DNA of 19,857 nt from Pleurotus ostreatus/Saccharomyces cerevisiae fusant (taxonomy: Eukaryota; Opisthokonta). Positions within the stretch are counted from its first letter, which is position 1; every line of letters begins with the position of its first letter. The notes beneath the pieces are model-generated. The model was not told where the DNA came from, did not search any database, and saw only the letters and a program-made list of their open reading frames with translations. The position numbers were made by a program, and so were the translations under genes. Positions 8,017 to 18,331 of this stretch are shown here, piece by piece. The stretch spans positions 1 through 19,857 of the forward strand of contig JAMQCK010000574.1 in assembly GCA_024196135.1 (NCBI GenBank), read 5' to 3'.

Positions 8017-10973
8017 CTACGCCCATGTCGTTGGGTCGTCTCCCAAATTTGCCCGTGCACGAAAGCGCTGCCGCGGTGGGCCTTCGAGGCCCATAATCTC
8101 CAATTCATCCTACTGCAAATTAGTGCATCCGATTTCGAGCGATTTCGTTCGCCGTGTGCGACTCACCAGAATCATAATGCCGTCTTCATCCCCGTCTGCT
8201 TGGCCCTGCCTTCCACGCTTACGCCCGCAAGGACCCATCTCGCGCTGGAAGAATGGATAGTACTCGTCGATGAGCCTACGCACCACATCGGCGTGCGCAT
8301 ACGGTCCCACTTCTAGCGGCCGCTCAGAGCGCTTGTTCAGGGCAAATTCGAGCGCAGCGCTGATGCTAGTCGTCGACGAGGCGTTGCTCTATGTCGGATC
8401 GCGTTAGGCTATGAAGTGGTTACGCGCAAAGTACATACGTTGTTCAAAGTTGCAAGGATCCTGTCCAGCTCATCGAGCGCTGAAGAATCCTCGGGATCGC
8501 GCGGGTGGAGCAACGCGTTCGTGATCTTCTGCAACAACTTGAGATGGACGAGATGGTAGTTGGCGTAAAGCTCCACGCGCGCAGCGGCCTCGCGCACGCT
8601 CTGCACCGCAACATGGTCGCGGTCTGTAAAGGTCGTCAATTTCTGAATCCGTGTCGTACAGCCCGCCCTGCTCAGACGGATAGCAGCACTCACACGAGCA
8701 GCCATAATCCTGCAACCCTTTGAGCGCGGAGAGGCTGATGGACTCGAAGTGGGTCCGCACGATCCAGACGTACGCGGCTCCGAATAGGCCGTCGACCAGA
8801 CCGCCGCCGCCCACGAAGGTCGGGATGATGAACAACGGGAGGATGAGCAAGCTGGGAATGAAACACTTGAGGACCTCGATTGAAACGAGCTTGATCTGTC
8901 TCGCCCATGGAGCGGCGAACATGTCGCGCTGTACCAGAGGAGCATCGGTCAGCATCGCGAAAGGTTCGGTGCATATCTTTACTCACGAAGGACGCGAGAG
9001 GACGGCCTTGCAGCGCGTGTAAATGGTGTCCGACGACTTTTGATAGCCTTTGAAGTTCTTCCCGACTCGGCACTGAGCAACGTGTCAGCGAGATTGTTCA
9101 CTGATACGTCTCGTCTATAGGAGCCCACCTTCGTCTAACGTCGCTAGATTCTGTTGGATCTCCGACTGAGCGCGCCCGAGGCCGCCTATCCACGCAAGCC
9201 GCGCATGCACATTATCGAATAGACTGTTTTGTTGCAACGTCAGAGACAGCAGCGCCAATGAATACAGCAAATAGGGTACGCACGGCTGACAAGTCTCCTG
9301 GAAGAACTCAGGCTGCGGAAAGTTCTTTAGCGCCTGCACCAGCTCGTCCACAGCGCCTTTGAGCAGTTGAGGACGAAATATGTCGACCGACAGGGGACGC
9401 GTGCGCAGCAAGCCGTAGGTTGACCGCACAGAATACCTGAATAGCGCGTCCCGGATAGACAACTCGTTGCACACTGCGGTGATCATGTCGTCGAGCCGCG
9501 TGTTCACGGCGTTGTCAAAGGACTGTGGCCCGTCGGAGGAGGCATGGCCCTGGAAAAAGGACAAGTATCAATAAACCGCTGGTCAAGGACTTGGAAGGAT
9601 ATGTTCACCATTAATCTGCTGCCGCGCTGCTCTCCTGCGATGACTGGGAGTATCCGCGCTACCATACCCCGAGCGAGCGCATGCCGACCGGAGAGGTGGA
9701 CCGTATGCGCGTTCAAAGATTCAAGCACCGTTGGCTCCCTGCTCGTGGTCCAGCTCTCGTGAGGACACTGCGCGGATGATGTCTCAGCTATGCGGAAGTT
9801 TAGTCGAGCGGTCCGCCTCACTGACCTCGATCAGATGGTCCATCTGAGCCAGTATATGGATGATGTGCTGTCCGCGGCTCTCATATATCCTTTCGTCGTC
9901 CAACATCTTCCGCGCTACGCCCTGGAGCGCCTTCCACGCCAAGAGCCATCTGTGCGACTGCTTGCGGATCTTCTGTAGTTCATATTCCATGCGTGAGGTT
10001 GAGCGGTTGGTTGCTGGAAGGGAAGACAAAGACTGTCAGCTGCGCGAGAGGGTCCGTACGCAAGGCTGAAGGACGCACCGTGGGTAATGAAGGTGAAGTA
10101 CAGACATATAAGGACGAGAGTCACGAGCGCAAAAGTGCGGTAGGGGTAGGTCGCAATCTGCTCGCGATAGTCGGTGAAGCCTAGGCGAAAGGTGATGGCC
10201 CAGTATGCGAGCCCCCAGAACTGCACGACGAAGGCGCAGATGAGAAGGAAGTACGAAAATGTCTTGAGGATTGAAACGGATTTGCCGAACACTATGGAGT
10301 TCTCTGCCCTCCGCTGTAAATATGATCGTCAGAATGCGCGCTGGGTAACTCTTCGTAGAAAGAACACACCACCGGAACGTCGTTGCAGACCTCAAGACCC
10401 CGCGCGATGGCCGCGCGCATGCGCTCCAGGACCAAGCGGTCGTCGCATATCTCGGTCAGCGGAACGTATTCTAACGATAATCAGCTGTGTGGATGGGGCT
10501 CGAAGCACTGTTGTGACGCACGCGCCCTCCAGCGGGTCCTTGTTCGAAGATCATAGTAGCATCCAGCGATCTCTTCTTGAGCTACACCGAAGCCTGCGAG
10601 CCAGACAAGCCAGTCCAGGGCCTCATCTTGTACGCTGTAGAATATTCTATCAGCTTCGTGCCCTCACAACACCGACCTGCCCAGCTTACTGCTTCGTGAG
10701 GCCGTCTCCCGCGGTCTGAAGGTCGCTGATAGCTTTGCTGAGATACTCCCCCCGTTCGTTGGCCTCGCTCCTCAGTAATTCCGGCCGGTCGAAGTCCCAA
10801 CGACCGCCTAGCACGTAGGTGCATCCGCTGTCGCGGTCTTGGCTGCCAAGGGGCCTGAGCACGTCCGCGAGCAGGGCGAGCGCTGCGAGAGGTTCGTTTT
10901 TCTTGGGAAAGAGAGGGGGGAATTGCTCCTCTGATACAGTCCTGTCTGGTACAGCAATCGGCTGCGCGGCCAT
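8017..10973 (-). CDS. Gene A: four-TM membrane protein of unknown family, paralogue of gene B
   Basis: Predicted 773 residues from twelve exons (minus): 10690-10973, 10522-10634, 10370-10470, 10079-10313, 9826-10013, 9609-9767, 9129-9549, 8987-9072, 8694-8928, 8439-8623, 8167-8388 and 8017-8109. Joined length is 2,322 nt and all eleven joins keep frame. Hydrophobic segments sit at about 184-206, 225-242, 548-568 and 573-587, giving two hairpins separated by a long, partly helical region. Notable motifs: DWLVWLAGFGVAQEE (about 100-115), SHRWLLAWKALQ (about 265-276), HARLAWIGGLGRAQ (475-488) and YANYHLVHLKLLQ (about 625). There is no obvious signal peptide, so the first hydrophobic helix may act as anchor. 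The start ATG at 10973 is in good context (CCAATGG). The last exon uses an acceptor ...GCAGTAG; the nearer CAG would give an immediate stop. I recognise no family or catalytic motif. Confidence 0.82.
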
Positions 10974-11886
10974 TGGAGCCAGAAAGCAGAAGGGAGGAGT
11001 CGATCGGGTAAGCGCCGCCTCGTGCGTGACGCTTGAGGGCGGTTGGCAGGTACAGCACTGCAGGTCAACGGCTTCAAGACACGCCAAGCCTAGACTTGAG
11101 TGGAGAAGTGAGCGCAGATGAAGAAGGCGAAGAGGTCGAGGCTTTCGTGAGCGCACGGTGGGATGAGCGATGGAGGAAGTGGAAGTCAAGAAACGATAAG
11201 CGCAGGCATATATTCCCACCTGTTAAGCGCCGCTCGGCTCGTGTACCTGTACGTACCTACCGTCACCACGCGCGCCTGCGCATACATCGCTCTCCGGTGT
11301 TCGATTGGCACCGGGAGTTCTCGCACTGTATTGCGTCCTATATGACGCTGTGGATGCTAGGCGCGGGATCAATACAATCTTCTGTAGGCGCCTCGCGCGG
11401 TACACATGCCTTCTCGTATGTACAGCGCTTCGCTCGCAGTCGAACAGAGTCCGCTGCTCTTCGCCGAATTTACAGCAGAGCTTATTGGGAGACTGAGCAG
11501 TGGCAGATGGGGCAGTGATATCGGAAGCGGTGCGGCTTAGCACACAGGGGTGTTCATCAATGGTCATTTGGATACAGCGTCGATAAGGTTGATGTAAAGG
11601 TCAAAATTGACTGGCGTAGACCCCTGCGTATGACTGAAATGTGATCATGAGTGCGCGCACGCCGAAGATGGTGGCCGGAAGGAAGCGAGGTAAGATTCAA
11701 CGTCGACGCCACAAAATTGCTTGCCACGTGTTGCTCTCGCTCAGCCCCGAGTTCCTTCCCGTCGCACTCGCGCTTTTCGATGCCCAATATCGCACTATCT
11801 ATATTCCTTTCTCGCATTTACTACGTCAATCTCGGCGGCGGGTGTCTCGGAGAAGCGGGGCGCGCGTCCTGTACAAGCACTAGGCC
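10974..11886. other. Intergenic region between genes A and C
   Basis: This is the promoter side of gene A and the 3' flank of gene C. Open frames here (for example plus 11,033-11,518 and minus 11,557-11,817) give unrecognised, arginine-rich peptides without splice support and are probably chance. A TATA-like sequence in minus-strand sense lies near 11,207-11,213, about 235 bp upstream of the gene A start. I see no RNA gene or repeat. Confidence 0.4.
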
Positions 11887-14800
11887 CTATCCCTTGTCCC
11901 TTTCCCTCGAAGTCGACGCGCGTGGCCGTTCTTGTACGACCGCTCGCTTTACAAGTATATCGAACTCGTCGAGATACCATTCCCACTCTCCCTCAGGCGT
12001 GGGATCGCGCGGGACTTCCTCAACCACGCCGCGCATGCGCGCAGCAAGGACGGAAGAGGGTATCTTTGGGAAGCGCGCGCGAAGACTCGTGGCGTCGGAG
12101 GCAGCGTCGGCTGGCGTGGCAGATGGGCGAGGCGCGCTTGATGGTCGAGAGCCAACGAAGCTCGAGAAAGCAACGGCAGTGCTCGAGCTAGCGATCTTCG
12201 TCGCTGAGCTACGAGGATCGTTGGCGCCGCTAGGCGTCGCCGACGCCGATGACTTGCTCGACGAAACTCTCGAGCGTAGGCGGTTTAGCGCCCGAGAAGA
12301 TGGACCAGCGACAGGCGCTGACGTGGAAGCTATGGTATCACGCGTGGACCTCGCGGCGCGCCCAGCTCTGACACCCGCAGAGATCATGATTGCGGTCTCG
12401 CCCTCGCTGTCCTCGACTTCCTCGTCCTCCGTGAGCAAGGAGAAAATCGGGATAGGCCGTCCAGATACTTGGGACGCGGTGAATGCTGATGCCGACTGGC
12501 CCAATCGGGCGGCGCTTCGCGTTCGCCTAGGAATATTGTCGTCGGGTTCAACCTTTGCCCTCTTCTGCTCTCTATGAGCTCTGGAGGGCGAGACAGAGCG
12601 ACGCTTTCGAGGGCTGGCAACAGGGTGAGCAGAGATCGAAGAAGAATGCTCAACAGGAGCAGGAGGCGTCGTAGAATGAGAACGGGGCAGAGATGAGGTT
12701 ACGAGCTGACGCGAAGGCGAGCGCGAGGAGCAGGCCCCGGAAGGCGACGACGATCGCGACGCGGTGGGCGGTGGACTATGGCGCCGTGCGGCAGCCCGCG
12801 TCACTCTCACTTCAGCTGAAGTGAGTTCGTCTGCCGCGCTCTGCCTACGATGCTGACGGCCGCTTGACTCGAGTGCGGAGCCGCGAATGTTGCGTGTGCC
12901 AGTCGCAGGAGTGTTACGCATGCTTGCGGAGGGCGTATCTCGCCATGAGGGAGACGGGATCTCGACATGGGAGAAAACAAGGCGCAAAGAGGTTGGCGGC
13001 TGAGTCTGGGATGACGAAGGCGGATCCTCAGATTGCGATGACGAATGGGGATCCCTGATTTGCGAGGTGGAAGCCGTCTTCCCAGCCCGCAATGACCGGC
13101 GAGGCGCGACGGCGGGCAGCGGCGAAGACGATCGTCGAGGTCGAGTAGGCAGCTCAACATGAGAGAATACGAGTCGTCTTCCATTGCCGCCTTGGGCCGC
13201 TCGAATGGGGTTGGATCCCGCGACAGAGGGACCGCCCTTGGCTCGCAAAAGCCCCTCGTCCTCGCCCTCGCTGTCAGACACGTAGTCTTCGACCCGCCTT
13301 CGTTCCGGAGCACTTTCTGGATCTCGTTCTTCCACCTCTTCCACCGCCACCACCTCTTCTTCCTCCTCTTCCTCTCGCGCATCTGCATGCGCGCCACCTC
13401 CTCCCTCTTCCAGACCCGCCACATCAGGCTCAGGCGTCGGCGGATCCACAAGCCTCGCTAGTCTCTCCGATAGCGTGAGCGCGCGCCGCCCGTACGTGCG
13501 TATCGGCCGCCTGTGCGCAGTGCTGGCATTCGCTGACCAGCTCGCGTGGTTTGTGGCTGATACGCTCGCCCCAGCAGCATCCGAGGTGCTCGCCCCCGCG
13601 ACCCCCGATGCACTTGTCGTCGCACCCCCCGACGCGCTTGTCGCGGCCTCTCCTTTCGCCTGACTCGCGGCCAATGCCCGCGCCCGCGTACGCGGGCCCG
13701 GCGACTCGAGCTCCTGCGCAACGCGCGCCTGCGAGCGCGTGTAGTGGACGGGGCAGCCGTCGTCTGGGGCGGAGGGTCGCCGACGAGTGCGAGGTGGAGA
13801 GGGGGAAGGAGAGGAGGCGTGTCGGTCGCGGGTAGGAGAAGATGCGTGTCGGTCGAGGGCGGGAGATGACGCATGTACAGACGAAGAGGAGGCATGTGAA
13901 GACGAAGGGGACGCATGTGCAGACGAAGAGGTCGACGACTCGACCCGATGCCGGCGTCGTACCCTGGGCTTGGACGGGCTCTCATCCTGGAGGTCATTCG
14001 AAGATATTCTCCGCTTCCGCGAGCTATTAGGGGGTCGCTTCTGCGAGCCTTCTTGCTTCTGCTTCTGCGCGCTCCGGAGCAGCGACTCCGCGCGCTCGAG
14101 CTCGCCGTACGCCGAGTCGTCCGTGCTGACGGACACGCGGTCGTCCGCGACGACGAAGTTGCTGCTGCCGCCGCGGCTATGGGGGCGGTAGGCGGGGGAG
14201 TAGGGGCGGTAGGCGGGGGAGGGGGAGTGCCGAGAGGGATGGTCCTGAGAAAGAAGTTCAGACAAAGGTGGTGAAGCGGGAAGCGGGAAGGGATGGAGCG
14301 GGGAGGGACGGTCGAAGAGAAAGGGGGCGCACACGCACCTCCTCGTCCTCGGGGTCCGTGATCGACGCGTCCGATTCGGCGTGGGTGGGGCAAGGGCGGG
14401 GGCTTTCGACGCCGTCGTCAGAGACGTCCCCCTCGTACGGCATGGACTGCCCCTCGCGCAGGTCGGCGTGGTAGTGGGCAGGGGGCAGGAACGTGGTCGG
14501 ATCGACGGACGCCTTGAGGCGCGTCTTGCTGCCCAGCCATATATGAACGGCTTTCACGAAGAGGGGGTGCTGCTCGCGGTCAGTAAGCCGTCCTCTGTAC
14601 ACGAGAATGCACACGCACCGAGCGCCGCACGCGGTCACGTCCCGCGACCCAGCTCAGCCACGCCCGATCACTGCAGCGTCGTATCGTCCTCCCCCGGTGA
14701 TGCACTCCGCAGGGGACGATGCAGTCGGCAAACCATCCGTCGAGGCATCCTTCCAAGCCCTCGACGAAGGCCTCGATGGCGCCGAGCGTTCGAGTGACCG

Positions 14801-15055
14801 AGCGATGGACACCCTGCGCGCGTGCGTCAGTCAAGGCGTTCGTTGTCAACATGGTCCCGCACGCACATAGCGTCCCTTCAGATGCGTCTTCGCCCACACG
14901 AGATACGACTCCGGGACCTCGTTCACCGTTCGTCCGGCGTGTGTGCCGAAGGGGAGGTGGTAACCCCCGCTGCCTTTGTCGCTGTACCAGGCAAGGTCGG
15001 GGTCGTTCTGCACGTCATCGTCGTCGAGAAGGAGAGGGGGGAAGTCATCTGGCAT
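11887..15055 (-). CDS. Gene C: protein with two FGxHxG-type motifs and long disordered tail
   Basis: Predicted 990 residues from four exons (minus): 14867-15055, 14619-14813, 14339-14569 and 11887-14244. Joined length is 2,973 nt, all joins phase 0; introns 1 and 2 contain CTGAC branch sites. The ordered N-terminus has two related motifs: GGYHLPFGTHAGRTVNEVPE + SYLVW (31-54) and IVPCGVHHRGRTIRRCSDRA + WLSWV (95-119). They resemble the short PFGxHxGxxxxxxPxxYLxW motif of DUF3820-like proteins, whose function is poorly known. Residues 129-205 (HPLFVKAVHIWLG...) end in an acidic stretch. The remaining 785 residues are Ser/Pro/Arg-rich and disordered, with basic patches that could be nuclear localisation signals (SRKRRISS, PRVRRRHRV, PRKRRSVSPSR), RLVFSHVE[LI]P twice, and short internal repeats. 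This points to a nuclear scaffold or DNA-associated protein, by inference only. Start: no ATG precedes 15055 in frame after an upstream stop. Confidence 0.75.
13868..13930. repeat. 21-nt in-frame tandem repeat within gene C
   Basis: Three 21-nt units (13868-13888, 13889-13909, 13910-13930) share the pattern GA[CG]GCATGT + ACAGACGAAG. On the minus strand they encode a 7-residue Ser/His repeat (...SSxHA/SSSVHA...). Two further, diverged units lie just to the left (about 13,805-13,860, GCGTGTCGGTCG core). The period of seven codons keeps the frame, as expected for an expanding repeat in disordered protein. Confidence 0.75.
14182..14222. repeat. 21-nt tandem duplication within gene C
   Basis: GGGGCGGTAGGCGGGGGAG occurs twice (14182-14202 and 14203-14222). 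On the minus strand it encodes SPAYRPYSPAYRPHS near the beginning of the long last exon. It is in frame. Confidence 0.8.
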
Positions 15056-15411
15056 CGTTCCGCGCGCCAGAGAGGGATCCAAGTCCGGTTTTAGATGCAC
15101 GACATGGCGGTGGGAGCGGGGAAGGAAGTTCGCACGTGGTGATCGTTTGACTGTTGATGCATTTCATCTCGCCTTTCTCTGGACCATCATCTCCACAGAT
15201 CGTTGTGGGCAGAATGCAGTCGCTCTCGGGAAATATGTCTGGATGCATGGGATACGATGCGAAGAGGGCTTTCTGCGATGGACGCAGCGAAGAAGCCTTC
15301 TGACACCGCGAATCCGAGGACGTCCAAGTGGACGTGACGTGCGCTCAAAGTGCGCCACAAAGACTCGCCTGCGCGACACGCCGGTATCCACCATCTTCCC
15401 CTCTCTCCCCC
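15056..15411. promoter_or_regulatory. Shared divergent promoter region of genes C and B
   Basis: The 356 bp between the start codons of gene C (minus) and gene B (plus) must contain both promoters. I see no TATA box at a usual distance on either side; a CT-rich stretch (CATCTTCCCCTCTCTCCCCC) directly precedes the gene B ATG, which is common at fungal transcription starts. An open minus-strand frame at about 15,045-15,248 is judged chance. Confidence 0.5.
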
Positions 15412-18331
15412 ATGTCCGCAGATACGCCAGCCGACTCTCCTGACGATCTGCGCGCTCGGGAATTTCTTCTGGGCGTCTTGAATGCCTTCGATGCCGACGA
15501 CTGCGCCGTCGTGTGCGACTATGTTTTTAAAAAAGAACCGGACCGCGACAAACTCGACTCATGCTCGACTGTACGATACCAAGCGGCCTGCATGGTCGAC
15601 GCCCTCGCTCTGGATATACGCTTCGACTCCGGCGTCGACCCTGGTCTCTTCACGCAACAGTACGAGCTCTTGTTGACACTTCCCGCCATCGTCTTACCTA
15701 GCGCCGCGATCGTCCAGCCTGCATGACGAAGCGCGCGACTGGATCGTGTGGGCTGGCGGTTTCGGCGTCGCGCAGGACGAAGTCGAAAGGAGCTACGCAC
15801 GGGTTCGGAGCTGCGAGCGCTGGGCACGAGGTGCGTCGTCGAGATCGCTGCGCATATATGCGCCTCAATGTTTGCAGAATATCCTTGGGGACATGGTACT
15901 GTCAAAGACGACCGTCCGATCCTTGTCGACTTCTGCCAAGTCCTCGAGCGGAACATCGCAGAAATGCAGGCTACGCCCACTGTACGCTCACCTTTGCCGT
16001 ATCCTCACGTCTCGGCTGTTTGTCTGTGATTATGGCTGACGTTCCCATAGCCCGGCGCCGCACGACCGCTCCCACCCTGTCTCCCCCGCGCCATGTGCCG
16101 AGCACTCGTCTTGTTGTTGCACTATGTAATCGGATTCCTAGCCATGGTTTGCGCTGTGGGCTACCGCGAGGGTATCCTTGACCGGGAACGGTTCTTCCCT
16201 TGGGTGTACATGATCTTCGTTAGCGTGCCTCTGGGCGGATTGATCGTATGTTCCCATGAAAGGTACTGCGTTAAGCGCAAAGGTGTGTGGTGCAATCTCC
16301 TCGACTGACCTCCGGAGCACTATCCCATGAACTGACTCTTACAGAGACGACTCGCCTGCCGCGTTGATGAGGCAGAACATCCATCACATGCGTGAGCGCT
16401 CTCGTCGGTGGCTTCTCCTATGGAAGGCGCTACTTGCGCTCGCACAATACATGCTCGCGTGCGAGGACTGGGACGAGAATCGTCGGCGGCAGGTTCTGCG
16501 CATAATTGACCGCATAGAAGAGCGGGTGCGTTCCCGACGGGCTTTACCTCCCCCCACGGGTAGCTAACACAGTGCCGGGCGTAGTTCGCCCACAAGTTCG
16601 TGGACATGCGCCCGCTTTTCGAATCGATAGATCGGGCGCTCCTGTGCCGGTCTGGCCGGGACGGACTGGCTAAAGCTGTTGTCGCACGGCTTGTTTCCTT
16701 TACCCAGCGTCGCATCGAGGTGCCCGGGCGTCAATCAGATACCTCAGACATTGTACGCCGAGCCTTCGATCCGTCCTCCTCAATGATGCTCATTGTAGCG
16801 CGCAGACAGGCGACGACTCGGGCGCACCGGATGCCCCAAGTCAGCTCCAGCGTGATCTGCAGATCGTACTCGAGGAGGCATGCACCGACCTGGGCATCGT
16901 CGACCCGCTCTTCAAGGTCATCACCATAGGGCAGTACGTGCGGGAGTCGGGGGCCGGGCCGCGCCGCTGGCTGTCCCGCTTTCAGTGCTGTCCATACGAT
17001 CTCGTAGTCGTCATCCCCACCGCTGTCGACGCGTCGCGAACTCTGAGCCTGTGCTCGGGGTTATTGAGCGGGTGTACGGGGCTACTGAGCGGCGAGCGCC
17101 TGCCGGGCTGGTAACAGTATCGTGCTGATCACTCTGTCAGAGGGGTGCACAACATGCACGCGCGCCTGGCGTGGATCGGCGGGCTTGGACGCGCGCAGGA
17201 TGACATTGTGGCCCAGATCGCGCTCTTTCGGCAGGGTGCGCATCTTGGTCTGTGGGATATTTCCCCCTCATTGAGTACCTTCGCGCGAGCAGACCCCGGT
17301 GCCGAGCAAGTCGAGCGCCTCGCACATACCATCAAGCATCACCTGAAGGCATTGGGAGACCCATCCGTTCCCTCCTTTGTAAGCTCTCTCGCCCCCTTCT
17401 AATCTGCTCTCGCTGCTCATACATCTACCCCTCAAGCGCGACCTCGCGAGACTGCGCGGCGGAACGGGCAAGAAGAGGCTCATTCTGATCGAGCTACTGA
17501 AGATCCTGTCCTTCCTCCCCGCGTGCCTCCTGCTGGCCTCGATCCCCCTCGCGCCGGCCCCGTCTCTGGACTGTATTGTTCTCATCATCTATAGCATGAT
17601 TGCGCTGGTGCCATCGTTCCTGCTGGGATCATTGGCGCTAGTCGGGTTCTTTGACCATGCGTTTGCGCGTGAGGGCCGATCTTCGTCGTATGCCGGCGCG
17701 CTGAAGCTGTCACTTCCCAGATCGCGGCGTGCCCGAGATGCAGGGCGCGCACACGGCGGCCGCGCAGCTCGAGCACTACGCGCGCTACCACCTCGTCGGC
17801 TGGGCGGCGCTGCTGCGGCTGCTTCAGTCTGACTCCGATTCTGACATCGCAGAGCGTGTAGCTGCCGTGGAGGAGGCGCTATTTGAAAATGTGCGTACTC
17901 GCTCCTTCTCCCTCGCCCGCCGTCTGCTCGTGATCTGCAAGCGAGGACACGCCGCTAACCATGCACAGATTGTCACCAGCGCTTTTGCGCATTCCATCAG
18001 TCAGGTGCTCGACTATAACTTCGACGGGCCGATGTTTTCCTCCGACATCGACTTCTATAGGTCGTCTGCGCGCGCCGTACGTGGCTTGATGGACACACGC
18101 TATCCGCACTTTCGGGGCGCAGTGCAGAAGTGCGGAGCCAAGCGTGTACGGGCGGGTTATCTGGACGCTCGTTATGGCGAACTGACGCTTGCGGTGAGTG
18201 GTTGTTGATAAGAAGGAAGAATCCTTACCGGAGTTCTCATATTTGGGCAGAGCGGAAGCGAGAATGCGTGGGCACCGCTGCGATACCGATACCGGTCGGA
18301 GCGCTTTCAGGACGTGGAATCGTCGGTTTAA
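15412..18331 (+). CDS. Gene B: four-TM membrane protein of unknown family, paralogue of gene A
   Basis: Exons on the plus strand: 15412-15659, 15718-15830, 15878-15981, 16051-16282, 16347-16525, 16585-16752, 16806-17071, 17141-17235, 17293-17378, 17437-17668, 17721-17890, 17969-18193 and 18251-18331. This gives 2,199 nt, 732 residues. Eleven introns match gene A in position and phase; exon 2 (113 nt) and the 86-nt exon are the same length in both. The intron 17072-17140 has no counterpart in gene A; without it the frame still fits but meets a TAA at 17112-17114. Matching motifs: DWIVWAGGFGVAQDE, SRRWLLLWKALL, HARLAWIGGLGRAQ and YARYHLVGWAALLRLL. Hydrophobic segments lie at about 172-193 and 205-222 and as a pair in the 17437-17668 exon. 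Weak splice sites are the AAG acceptor at 17436 and the GAG acceptor at 16346. Function is unknown. It is either a diverged functional copy or an early pseudogene. Confidence 0.75.

Noticed and set aside
8113..8115. Nearer CAG acceptor for the last exon of gene A
   Set aside because: It would place TAG directly after the join. Using the next AG gives 30 further codons whose composition matches the gene B C-terminus (PPRQRFRAR against APLRYRYRS).
11033..11518. 161-codon plus-strand frame between genes A and C
   Set aside because: Arg/Ser-rich, no family, no supporting introns; probably chance, though a small orphan gene cannot be excluded.
15045..15248. Alternative 5' exon of gene C on the minus strand
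   Set aside because: It is in another frame and ends inside gene C exon 1; I found no donor and acceptor pair that would join it in phase.
17111..17140. 30-nt intron in gene B to remove the TAA
   Set aside because: Too short for this genome's 45-95 nt introns, and the join itself would create TGA.
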